DNA from: Zygnema cylindricum | Lineage: Eukaryota; Streptophyta; Zygnematophyceae; Zygnematales; Zygnemataceae | DNA: 64,000 bases | Assembly (NCBI GenBank): GCA_037447655.1 | Contig: JBBHKE010000893.1 | Location: 164,863 to 228,862 of the forward strand | Reading direction: 5' to 3' | Shown: positions 44,036 through 54,785 of the stretch, one piece after another | Numbering within the stretch: the stretch's first letter is position 1 | Layout of the letters: each line of letters begins with the position of its first letter | The notes under the pieces: generated by a model | Databases searched by the model: none | What the model was told of the DNA's origin: nothing | What the model saw: the letters and a program-made list of their open reading frames with translations, nothing else | Position numbers and translations under genes: made by a program

Positions 44036-46183
44036 ATGAGTGAGTCAGACGGAGAAAAGAGTGGAGATGGGGGACAACTGGTTGTTGTTCCTGGCAGTGT
44101 AGAAAAAACTGGTAGGCAGTTTCTGGAAGAGTTAGAGGAGGAATTCAGGACTTGTAAAAAAGTGGTTCCGGCAGGCGCCAGTTCCCAAGTCTGGCAACAC
44201 TTTAAGGTTCTCCAAAATGGGCGACATCCCGACAAAGCTTTTTGCAACCATTGCAATACTGTGGTCGCAAGAGGCAAATCCAGTAGTCCCACCAATCTAG
44301 TAATGCATCTCAGACGTCACCATCTCGAACTTTACGAAGAAACCGTACTTAAAAAGATGCAAACAACCGATGGTCCCATGGAGGAATACGTCGCAAAGGA
44401 GCCTACTTCCACGTTTAAGGACAAATATGCAAAGTGGCTTGTTGACGATTTACAGCCTTTGAGTGTTGGAGAAAGCGATGATTTTAAGGACATGGTTCGG
44501 TATGCAGGTCCCGGGGCTCGAATACCGGATCGACACGCCATTGCTAAACGATTGACGGAGATAGAGCAACAAGTGCGTGATAATCTGACTGAGATTGTGA
44601 AAGGAGAGAGCATAACTATCACCACGGAAGCTTGGGCGACAGTTGCGAATGAGCCTTTCTGCTCTATCAATATGAGTTTTGTCAACAGTAAATGGGAACT
44701 CGTTACTGCGTCTCTTGATTGCTTTCCTTTTAGTGAAAGTCACAGTTGTGAAGCCGTTTCTGCGAAAGTGGATGAAGTACTAAAGCGATATAAGATTCCC
44801 AAGGAGAGTATTGTCGCATGTATTACTGACACATTATCTTCCATGACTCCGGCCTCGAGAAAGGCGGCGCCTGTTATGGATTATGACTGCCATGGATGCC
44901 TGGACCATCTCCTTGAGCTGGTTACTGAAAAGTTTTTCACGAGCTCGGGTGTTTCAGAGTTTTTAAAGGCGACACGTGCCCTCGTTGGTTACTTTAAGAG
45001 CTCCAACAAAGCCATGGCGACTTTGAAGGGATTGGCGACACAGATGGGCATTGCCTGGAGAGAACCTGTTTCAGACGCAGTAAACAAATGGTGGAGCACT
45101 TACAAAATGCTCGCGTCTATTCTCCACCTCCAGCAGCCTTTGCAAGGGATGATGTCTAGTCTCCCTTCGACTGCCAAACTGACAGAACAGGCGTGGATTG
45201 TTATAACTCGTGCTGTCATTTTATTAAAGCCCTTTACAGTTGCACAGAAGGTTCTGGAGAATGAGCAACATGTGAGTGTGAGTTGGTTGCCTTTTATTCT
45301 CAGCGACCTTTTACGAGGGCTGCATAAAGTGAAGGAAGATTCCCTATCCGAAGAGTCTCCAGACGAGCAAGTTCACAACATGGCAAAGATTTTGTACGAC
45401 GACTTTGTCAAAAAATTTGGAGATGGTGAGCTCTCAAGCATGCCAGCAAAGATTGTCATGGCGACTGCTCTTGATCCCCGCACCAAAGGACTGACTCATT
45501 TAACACCGGCGCAACAGGAATTAGTGTGGGATGAGATATCTTCTTACATGATGTCGAGGTTCGATTCTGCGACAGCTGAGGCGGCAGCTGCTCAATTGGA
45601 TGCTTATGATGCGGCCCAACAAGCGGCTCATATGGCAGGAATGGCCGCTGCGACAGCTGACAGTAACAACAATGAAGAAGTTGACGATATATTTGCCCTT
45701 GTCAATGGTCGAGCCACAATCAATCAGACGGGAATGCCTCAGATGGCTCTGTCTCTGCCCGACAGTTTTGCGACCATGGTGAGGCAGCATCACCAGGATC
45801 AGTTGACACATGAGATTCAAGCTTATCGAAGTCGTCCGACATTGGTCCATACGGCAGCCCAACCGGCCAATCCGCTTTTATGGTGGGCACACCACCAGGT
45901 TCTCCACCCACTCCTCAGTTCTCTGGCGCGGATTCTGTTGGCGATACCAGCCACTTCTGGTTCGGAAAAAGTATTTTCTGTCGAAGGACAAGAGGCGATG
46001 ATCCGAAGAAGCCTTCTCAATGCAGCGAATTTGGGGCAGTTATTGTTTTTACGGGGTTCGTGGAAGATAACAGAGGCTTTGACACCTTCCAAGTCAACAA
46101 AGCGATCTGGGGAGGATGGGGGTGGGAGTGCTACCAAGAGTGCAAAAAAATCGAGGCAGTCACTTGCAATTGTTGAAGGATAG
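44036..46183 (+). CDS. BED-finger hAT transposase-like protein, intact
   Basis: One uninterrupted 715-codon frame. The N-terminal BED zinc finger (about residues 57-105) has SSQVWQHF, CNHC and HLRRHH. The RNase H-like core has TDTLSSM (first Asp), DCHGCLDHLLELV (family C..H motif), then SDAVNKWWSTYKML (second Asp, normally D...TRWNSTY.ML). The C-terminal dimerisation part has NPLLWWAHH, LARILLAIPATSGSEKVFSV (Glu in SEKVFS) and RRSLLNAANLGQLLFL. So all three catalytic acids look present. In hAT elements this protein cuts and pastes DNA with 8-bp duplications. I find no matching inverted termini between RRP46 exon 1 and this ORF, or in the 300 bp after it, so it may be a domesticated host gene or a copy that lost its ends. 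The tail is Lys/Ser-rich (KRSGEDGGGSATKSAKKS), perhaps a nuclear signal. Confidence 0.88.
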   Translation: MSESDGEKSGDGGQLVVVPGSVEKTGRQFLEELEEEFRTCKKVVPAGASSQVWQHFKVLQNGRHPDKAFCNHCNTVVARGKSSSPTNLVMHLRRHHLELYEETVLKKMQTTDGPMEEYVAKEPTSTFKDKYAKWLVDDLQPLSVGESDDFKDMVRYAGPGARIPDRHAIAKRLTEIEQQVRDNLTEIVKGESITITTEAWATVANEPFCSINMSFVNSKWELVTASLDCFPFSESHSCEAVSAKVDEVLKRYKIPKESIVACITDTLSSMTPASRKAAPVMDYDCHGCLDHLLELVTEKFFTSSGVSEFLKATRALVGYFKSSNKAMATLKGLATQMGIAWREPVSDAVNKWWSTYKMLASILHLQQPLQGMMSSLPSTAKLTEQAWIVITRAVILLKPFTVAQKVLENEQHVSVSWLPFILSDLLRGLHKVKEDSLSEESPDEQVHNMAKILYDDFVKKFGDGELSSMPAKIVMATALDPRTKGLTHLTPAQQELVWDEISSYMMSRFDSATAEAAAAQLDAYDAAQQAAHMAGMAAATADSNNNEEVDDIFALVNGRATINQTGMPQMALSLPDSFATMVRQHHQDQLTHEIQAYRSRPTLVHTAAQPANPLLWWAHHQVLHPLLSSLARILLAIPATSGSEKVFSVEGQEAMIRRSLLNAANLGQLLFLRGSWKITEALTPSKSTKRSGEDGGGSATKSAKKSRQSLAIVEG

Positions 46184-47407
46184 GAACCATTCAACACAAA
46201 ATTAGGTTTTGAAAAATTAGGTTTTGCATGCTTCTGACTTTTAGGTTGATGAGATAGATTAGTAGTAAAGAAGCTGAGCGTTTTACAATGTAAGATATAA
46301 TGCAGCTGAAAACTTTTTAGGACGCAAGGTATGATGATGAGGATGCGATGGATGCCATCATTTTGCTCCTGCTCAACCAAAGTCGGTTAGGGTTTGGATA
46401 CAGTTTGTAATTGAGTCACCTGCCATAGGGCAGAGATGCGAATGTGAATGAATGCCGAGAGGATTGCAATATGAACGTGTTGTTTTCACTACTTCCTTTG
46501 GCTGTGTTGTTCTAATATTGCTTCTCCTTCTCCTGCTCTCTCTTCTCTTTCCCTGCCTTTCTCTCTGTCACTATGTTTCTCTCTCTCTCCCTCTCCCTTT
46601 CTCTCTCCCTCTCTCTGACTCTCTCCCTCCCTCTCTCTCCTTCTCCTTCTCCATCTCCTCCCTCTCTCCCCCTCCCCCTCCCTCTCCCCCTCTCCTCCTC
46701 ACGCTCCCTCTCCCTCTCCGTCTCCGTCTCCCTCTCCCCCTGCCCCTCACCCTCCCCCTCCCTCTTCCTCTCTCCCTCCTTCTCTCTCTCCTATTACAGT
46801 TCGTTTGGATCTATTCAGAAAGTACTGCAATGGCCTTTTTGGATGTGTTTTTTGCAAACCTTGTGCACACTTCTAATCTGGTAGAAGTTTCCTACGAGTG
46901 AATGTGTGGGTTGACGCAGGTTTTTGATCAACTTCTGGATGAAACATATTGAACTTAAGACAACCAGTATTTAGGAGATTTTCACTTGATTAATGATATT
47001 ATGTGTACTTTTCAACTAACGAGATGATCTGTCATAATTCTCTCTGATTAGTTATGATTGCTACAGGAAGAAGCTGTCAACAGAGCTGATGGGATCAGAA
47101 ATGCAACTTGCGGACCTTTTTGGCTCTGTTTCTTTTGTTTTCAATAAATTTGATGTCATAGGAATGATTCTCATGATTGTTTTGTTTTTCAATTAGTTTG
47201 GTGTCAGGAATGTTTCGGGGATCTTGTTGACATGGTATTTCCTTAGGAATTATGTTCTGGCCGTTGTCAATGGAAAATTGAAAAGAGTTTTCTAGGAACA
47301 AAGGGGACGGTGAAAAGAAAATATATTTGCAGGAAAATAAGTCCACTTTTTTTTAGTCTTGGTTGTTCTTGATTATGTGCAGGAAACCTTTAGGTTTACA
47401 ATAAAGT
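46184..47407. other. intergenic with a CT-rich tract
   Basis: 46515-46798 is CTCTCTCC-rich on the plus strand; otherwise anonymous. A stop (TAA) lies in frame two codons before the next gene's ATG. Confidence 0.5.
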
Positions 47408-49242
47408 ATGGAAGAGCTCGATCCAACCGAGTTGCAGAGGTAAGCCCTTCACAATTTTTAAAAGAAGATCATTGAAAAAAAATATGCCTCATTCTGAGAC
47501 TTACTGTTTTTAATTTAACCATTGAAGCTGTTTTTGCTTCACAATTTATGGTTTTCTTTTGCATGTCTGGTGTAATTTTATCAACATGAAATCATAATGA
47601 CATTGGTTTGTAATCAGTTCTTTTATCATAACTAAGCAATTTGCTCCAGAGATGAGTCACAATCATTTTTCTGCAATTACTTTTTTGGTTGGAAAAGTGA
47701 TTAAAGACAAGGACCGAATATCTTTTTTTGTTATTGGTGGGCAGGATGGTGATGGAAGAAGCAAAAACTTTGGAGGATGTGAAACAAACGATAAAATCTG
47801 AGCTGCATAGACTGAAGGTGAGTATTTGAAAAGGGAGTGAGGGAGAGTGTGAAAGAGAGAGGGAGTGAAATGCTTCCCTTCTTTCATGGTTTCTAGCAAT
47901 TTTTGAAAGATGCTTTCAAATTTATCTATGATATTAATGTCATTTCTTTGAGGACGAAAAATAACTAAATATTACAGATGGATAATGTATCCTCACAACC
48001 ACACTGTGTTTCACTATTAGCGTTAATGAAATTAATTCTGTCCCATTTTTTTATTATTTTTGCACTCTGCATACAAAATGGCGTTATAATTACTCAATTG
48101 TTTTTTACTTAACACTGATTCCTTTCATAGTTCACAATCCTCCAATACTTCTCGTTTATTACTATGATTACTGGCTTGTAACTCCAGTAATAGAGCTCGT
48201 AAAATTGCGCTTATAGTCCCTCTATTTTTGTCATGTTTGAAATTTGTTCAAGGCAGGTCTCGAATTCCACTGTCGGGTACTTATTCTAGAAAATTCTAAA
48301 AGACTATTAACAACCTTCCCGTATTTATGATTCGGTTTTTTGAGAGTTTTCAGGTGGAAGAAGACGAGCTTCGTCGTAAGCTTGACAGTAGGACACTTTT
48401 GGCGAGAAATATCTTCGAGGATTCAAACAAGGCATGCTCTTGTTTTACTTTGTTTCTCTTCAGTTTGTTTATTACATATTAATGTGTGAGTGTATTAATG
48501 TTTTTTTTTTTTTTTTTTTTTTTCGGTTTGGAGTTCATCTTTTAAGGTCACCTTTTAAGAGGAAAACAGGTGAAATCTGTTTCACCTAAGCATGAAAGAG
48601 GTCAATGTTGTATGCTTTTCCTTGTATTGTAGAAGATTTTATTATAAACTCCTCGATCTGAATCGGACTATGCTCGAATAAGTTCCACCTTTTTTTGTAT
48701 TTTTTGTATTTTTTTGGATTTCTTAGGGTTTTTTTTGTTGAAGGATCGGTTATCATTTGTTTTAAGTTGAAGTCCCCAATTTTTAGCGAAGTTCCTTTCT
48801 ACTTTCTTCTTCATAGATATGTCAAAGTCCAAAGACATGCAAACTGTTTGCCTGTTCTCGATTTTATTCTTTTGCCGTGGCTATTCTTTCTTGCAATTTT
48901 TCCTTCCTTCATTTCAAAAGTTGTCACTTCGAAAAGCAATTTTCAGATTGTTTCACTGAGGCGTGTATTTGAATACAGTTATATCCACAAGTGTTTTTAT
49001 TTTTCAAGTTTTCCAAAAGGTTCATAACCTAGTATGTTATCTAGCAACTGGTAGAGATTGTCCTTGGCTGTTTCTTTCTCTATCACACGTCTCATTTTTA
49101 TTCCTTTTCTAATCTGAATCTTTTTTTTTTTGACTTGTCGCAGGAAGTACCTGTGAATAATATGGTGGAAGGGAACTTGACAGATTTTGCAGATGAATTA
49201 GAGACCACATTAGAAGAAGTTAACAAGGAGAAAGACAAATGA
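47408..49242 (+). CDS. 93-aa coiled-coil protein, function unknown
   Basis: Four exons: 47408-47439, 47745-47817, 48354-48431, 49144-49242; phases agree. The product starts MEELDPTELQRMVMEEAKTL, is strongly helical and charged (KQTIKSELHRLKVEEDELRR), then has a less charged stretch (TLLARNIFEDSNK|EVPVNN) and a second acidic helix ending EEVNKEKDK. An in-frame TAA just upstream fixes the start. The third intron has a GC donor (AAG|GCATGC) if the model is right. No membrane helix or targeting signal. The look is that of a small subunit of a coiled-coil complex, but I recognise no family. A lone TACAC-family left end (ACTGTGTTTCACTATTAGCG) lies in the intron at about 48003. Confidence 0.65.
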
Positions 49243-51211
49243 TGAGTGTCATTATACCATTTTTTAACCGCAAATTTTGTGATTGTCTACACTGTTATTT
49301 AAAAATCGCCATCTATGGGAAAAGAAAAGTGAAAATAAAGAATCTTGACTCTCTTTTTCCATATGTAGGAATTTTCATGTATAGTGAATGCAGATCTCAC
49401 CATACTTTAGAAACAGTGATGGACATAGACATGGAGCTCCTATTGTTATGGACATAGACAGTTAGTTGTACATGTTAGTAAGATGAAGTCTGGACCGTTC
49501 AAAGCTGATTCTTGTGAAACATTTCTTTGCAGCAGGGAAGATTAAAACCTTATAAGGTAAATCAATGTTTATAACCTGTTTCCCTCATTTTGATTCACGA
49601 AGGCACATTTAGACATTCAAAGACAACACTTCACTGCCCGAACAAACACCCAGTAATGGGTAAACCAACAGGGGTGAGAAAGGAACAACAAACTCACAAC
49701 CAACATCAAAGAAACGCACCAGAAACCAACCCATCCCAAACATGACTAAAAAAATTCTCTCTTGGCGGAGCCTTTCAAATCACCCAAACACGGCAGAGCA
49801 CTCTGAGGGAGATCCTTAAAACTGTCGACAATCCATAACTGCGATCGCGAATTGGAGGGTAGAAGCTTGCACACACTCTAAAGCCACAGATAAACATTGA
49901 CAGAAAAAAGACTCAAGAGGACGGAAAAGAGAGTGCCACCAGTGCTCCTCCCGAAAAACATCGAGCAAGTACAGAGGAAATCATCCAAGGCAACACTAAA
50001 AGAAAATCAAAGATATCGATCTCCATGGAAAAATCTTCCGTAATACTGTGGCACACATGTCACGTTCTTTCCTAGCGCACTCGTGGGACTCCAACACGCT
50101 GCGCCCCTGACTCGCGGCTGAAATAGAGGCAAGATGCCAAAACAATGTCGCCAAAAATATGACCGGCACCATCGAGAAAAACAGAATGAATTTGCTGCAA
50201 AAGTGAAATCTCACATTGAACAGTACATTTAAGTGCAGAGTGTTGTGGCCTCTTTAATTTTTCTCCTTATAAGAGTGTTATTAACATTATATCGTGATTT
50301 TCTGCCAGAAAAAGTAGCGACCAAATGAATGATATACACCAATAGAGGTGGGCGGTCCACCTTTTTATTTTATGCTATATATTGGTCAAGTAAGATGCGT
50401 AAGCATAAAATACATAACGAATAAGATAGAAAAGATACACAGCAGCAATTGCACTGAAAGATGGCCTCTAAACAAGACCAGTTTTTCGTATTGGCTTCAG
50501 CTCAGGGAAGAAGCGCGCCAAACGTCCACTGACAAATAAATTCGGTTTAGTAATGCAATAATGCACATAGTTTGATAAACATTTTTTGTTTGTCTAAACT
50601 AAGTTTCTTGTGTAAGCCATTCTTCATTTGATAATCGTTTTGATTCTTTTCCTGAAGCTCTATCAATACAAAAAAATCCAATGGGAATACCATAGAAAAG
50701 CGAGCTCCTTACATAAAATCAGGCACTTTGCACCTTCCAGAATTTTCAAAGACATACCTTATTTGTTACGACCACCTTTCCTCTCACCTTGACTTCCTGT
50801 TCTCTTACTTCCTCCTCCCTTGAGTCAAGCGCTTGGCTCGAAGGTGTGTCCAATTAACCGATCTGGTCTATACATAATCTCAATGAAGAGAGCCTGACAG
50901 ATCCCGAAGGTGATATATAAAAAAAAAAAAACCTATAAAGTATACAAAAACTGGCAATCTAAAGACAAAATAATCTAAAAGTAAAACAATTTGTTAGGGT
51001 TACGCATCCGCGAAAAAAGCCTTTTTAAGGCAAGCCTTTGAGTCAACCTTTGAAGGCGAACCTTTTCCACTACTTAGAAAATTATTAGTAAGGAATGTCA
51101 TACAACCAACTCACTTGCTAAGATGTAGAGACATCTTTGATGTCCAAACATAAAGAATCCTACTCATCAAATAACTGAGTTAAGGTTCATATAAGTACAA
51201 AGTTAAACAGT
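49243..51211. other. intergenic, nothing certain
   Basis: No gene recognised. 50240-50361 holds a partial TACAC-family element: AGTGTTATTAACATTA, TTTTCTGCCAGAAAAAGTAG and a right end GAGGTGGGCGGTCCACC. The rest is anonymous. Confidence 0.4.
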
Positions 51212-54009
51212 TTATACGCCAAGAAGACCTCGTATTGAATCGATGGTTCCCCAAATCCCAAAGATTGCACCAAAAACAATAAGGCACCAATCTACAAATA
51301 ATTCAGTCCTTCCTATGTCTTCTCCCATAGCTCGTAAATGGAGAAGTCCAGGAATAATGAAGGCCAGTAAAGAACAAACACTACTCCCGATAACCGACAG
51401 GAAAGTACTAAATTGTGGTATTGAAGCTGCTAGATACGCTACAAACAAGACGATAACGGCCCGTGAAGCCGAAAAAAACGCTAATTGTTTCTCCTCCCCG
51501 TGGATCCCAATTCGGGCATAAAACCAGTTTGAAAGAGAAATTCGGCGTTCAAATATCTCATACACTGGGTGCATCATTACCGGAAATGTGAAAAATAGAG
51601 CGATGCAAATACCGATTTTAACAGAATGCGTTACAATTCCTTGTGGAAGATTGAGTGTGATAATGTCTCGTGTTTCCTCACCAAAAGCTAAAAAACCCAT
51701 ACAACCAAAAAGCGCATATATAGCGACAATAATTGCAAGGGCCAAAGCCAAAGTTGGTCCAAATTTCATCTTGTCCTTCATTGAGAGCTCAAGCGGTAAC
51801 GTCATCCCCACTCCTTCAAAGGCATAAACAGCAATACCAAGGAAGAAGGGAATACTCGAGGCTGATGTGAACGCAGATGCCCCTTGAAAATCTTGCATTT
51901 CCTTCACGTCATAAAATAAAATCATAGCAAGAGCGGCTATTTTCACCACGTCTGCAAACAGACTGGTATGGTGCAAAGAATCGAACAGGTTAAAACAGGA
52001 AATAACAAGACGATTATTAAAGCATTTGTAACAAGCTGAATCTTTAATTAGAGTGATACACGAAAGAGACAGCAAATGCAATTCCTTTTGAATAGGAAGT
52101 ACTAGCAAGAAGCATTAGTGAATTAACTAACCACACAACCAAGCAATGATCATATCATTGTTGTTGAAACTACTCTAAGGCTGTAGTTAATAAAACCAAG
52201 AGTAAGCAAGAAAGCGTTGATAAAATATGGACCATGGAGAAAGATAGTCACCTGAAAGGCGCCATGTAAGTGAGTGAACGAAGCCATGAAAGCACCATTT
52301 CCGCCGGAGCTGCAAGCAGTATTTCTCATATTTTTATTAAAATAACACCTCGATTCATGGTAATCAGAATGAATTGAGCTTAGGTATTATGCAATGTGAC
52401 TGACAGTGAGGTCAGGGGTACATTTGAGGAAGATGGGATTGTGTATAATACCAACTTGTTACAAAAGTAAAATACAAAATTAGACCATTTAAAATGCAAG
52501 CTGAGAGATCTTCCTAGTCCATTTCTTAAAATGGCAGAGTTAACAGGATGGCGTGGATACGATAAGGAAAAACTCAAGAAAACACACACAGAAAGTTACA
52601 TTAATGCAAACTAGCCTAGCAAATGGTAAAAACCTACCAACACAGGCGATAATGAAGCCTTTCTTCGAAGAGTTTCCAGAAAATATGCTTGAAACATTTT
52701 CCCCAATAAAGATAAGATACGCAACACAGAACCCTCCCTGTGATAGCACAAGGAGTACATCTATGAGTGCATGAGCAGAACTTCCGTACAGCTGGAGCCC
52801 CAGATCACCAAATGTAGCAATGGGAAGACAATCCGGGCTTTCTTCCATTTTCCGGCGGCTGAATACAAGCAACATCATTCCCCTGGTACAGAGAAAGGAA
52901 AGTGCTCTTATAAAAACGTGTTTCATAATAGAAGTGCATCACATTTCATATAAATTAGAAATGGAAAGCTCTTACAACATAGCGTTGCAATCTTGTAAGC
53001 GAACGACCAGTAGGAAGCATTTATTTACTAATACAGTCAAGATAGCTGCCCATCGCTATTAGAGTTCATCACAATAATCCAAATGAGTGTCTTTTTTATT
53101 AAAATCATAAAATGCGTGTTAATAACACTTTTTACTTAAGTGGCCAATTTAGTGGCAAAACAAAATTAAGTGTTAACACCATTAATTCACTGACTCTAAT
53201 AGCGATGGGCGGAGTAGTAGGGCGTATTACTGGAGACCAGAAAGCCACCTGCTTAGGTCCATTTAAAGAATTTTCAAAAATCGATTTTTCATACAGGGAA
53301 TGGATACTATTGCAAGTTAGGGCATATTACAACTTAGAGCACAAACATAAATGAAGTCGTCCTCAAAGAAATTAAGGAATTGGCGATGCTGAAAAAAAAG
53401 TGTGCAAATGAAGTAATATAGAGCGCAAAAGATCTTCAGACCAGGAACAAAATCTCCATTACCTAATTTTCTTTGACATTAAACCAAAGGAAACCATAGC
53501 TAAAGTACATATTGATGACATTGAGATTATTGAGCGAAGAGGCACACTCACCAATAGCTGAGAATAGCCGCCACAGCGAGAAGGATGAGCCCAGATAACC
53601 ACCCAGTTTTTGCGAAAGCATAAGGCAATCCAAGCACTCCAGCCTGCGGGTTGAACCAATACCAAAATGAACAAATTACGCTTGATCCTCTTTCTTTTAC
53701 ACCCAAAAAGAACCGAACAAGTAACAGAAGGACATGTTTTGAAAAAAAACTGCATACTTTATAAGCAATTTTTGAGCCTTGCAGACGTTCGCACTTTCTC
53801 TCTACAACAAAATCCCAAAGCTAACTTCGGAGACTTGAAAAAGAATCAGCATAACTCTTAGTGCATCAAAACGATTCCAGAATTTAGCTTACTCCGATGA
53901 TGGCGATGACAATGTTTGCAAAAATATAGAGCGGAGAAGACAAGGGATGCTCCAATTCTTTTATCACCATCAACGGATCTCTTGACTCATCTGCTGAACC
54001 GCCTTCCAT
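51212..54009 (-). CDS. vacuolar amino acid transporter, AVT3-like (AAAP family)
   Basis: Proton-coupled amino acid exporter; AVT3 members sit in the vacuole membrane and release amino acids to the cytosol. Five exons: 53893-54009, 53552-53643, 52638-52882, 52252-52309, 51212-51962; all phases join, 420 aa, matching the usual 420-440. Landmarks: SSPLYIFANIVIAIIG|AGVLGLPYAFAKTGW (TM1 with the family GAGxLGLPYA motif), FGDLGLQLYG, LSQGGFCVAYLIFIGENVSS, WLRSLTYMAPFS|LFADVV, FFLGIAVYAFEGVGMTLPLE, LFGCMGFLAFGEETRDIITL, ALFFTFPVMMHPVYEIFE, FLSVIGSSVCSLLAFIIPGL. The short acidic N-terminus (MEGGSADESRDPL) is typical. The start codon lies 777 bp from, and diverging from, DDI1. Plant subgroup assignment (AVT3A/B/C) is not possible here. 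Confidence 0.92.
53046..53217. mobile_element. TACAC-family element in an AVT3 intron
   Basis: Left TGCCCATCGCTATTAGAGTT (outer bases eroded); right, inverted, TACTCCGCCCATCGCTATTA. It has the interior GTGTTAATAACAC. Confidence 0.7.
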
Positions 54010-54785
54010 GTTTGCTTACAAATCCTAAAGCAAGGAGAAACTCAATAAGTACTGGTCCTGAAAGGAATCAAACTTACGGGCAAGATAAACTACTGCAGTA
54101 CTGGCAGGTTGCCCATTATTTGGTAGAATTACGCAAGAAAAGGAGAGACAGTTGAGATGTGAAAGTCAACTTGCTTTTGCATAATGGATATTCCGCGATA
54201 AAATTTGTGTGATGATGATGACGATGAGCAAAACTTCAAAACTGATAAGAAAAGTCAATTGCAGTTCCAAAGGTTGCGTAGAAAAGAAACGTCCTTAAGA
54301 AATTGACTTGGAAACTTCATTTGGAAGTTGAAACTACTACGGTACAGTAGCTCCTAGAATCCTACCAGTCAACCTTCGGAAATTACCGTCTCACAAACTT
54401 GACAGGCGCCTAATCTTCGTGAATATACCTTATGTATAACTATTTATTATAATATATATCAGTTTAGAATACATATCCAAAAAAATTTCCAACTATCCTG
54501 ATAAACCGTGGTATTTGGAGCTTTATTGCCTTGCCTGCCTTTGCCTTTTGTTTTTTCAACAGTTTACACTATTTACGAGTTTATCATTTTTGTTTGTTAC
54601 TTGGCGTATTGAACACAGTTGACATAGGTTGTCACACTGAACTTGAAAGTAGCTAATATTACACGGTACCCTTAATAAAGCCGTGGGTCTGTCAAGACTA
54701 CAACGTTCCTGTTATTGGTTCAATCGTAAAATTAGTGCATTTTTTTTCTGCTGTTAATCCAGCTGTATTTTTATTTTTTTCAATC
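54010..54785. promoter_or_regulatory. divergent intergenic region between AVT3 and DDI1
   Basis: 776 bp with no ORF, serving as upstream DNA for both genes. It shows no repeat element. TATA-like AT runs near 54430-54465 are not diagnostic. Confidence 0.4.

Noticed and set aside
45521-46380. Minus-strand ORFs over the hAT-like gene
   Set aside because: Antisense shadows; the plus frame carries the conserved catalytic and dimerisation motifs.
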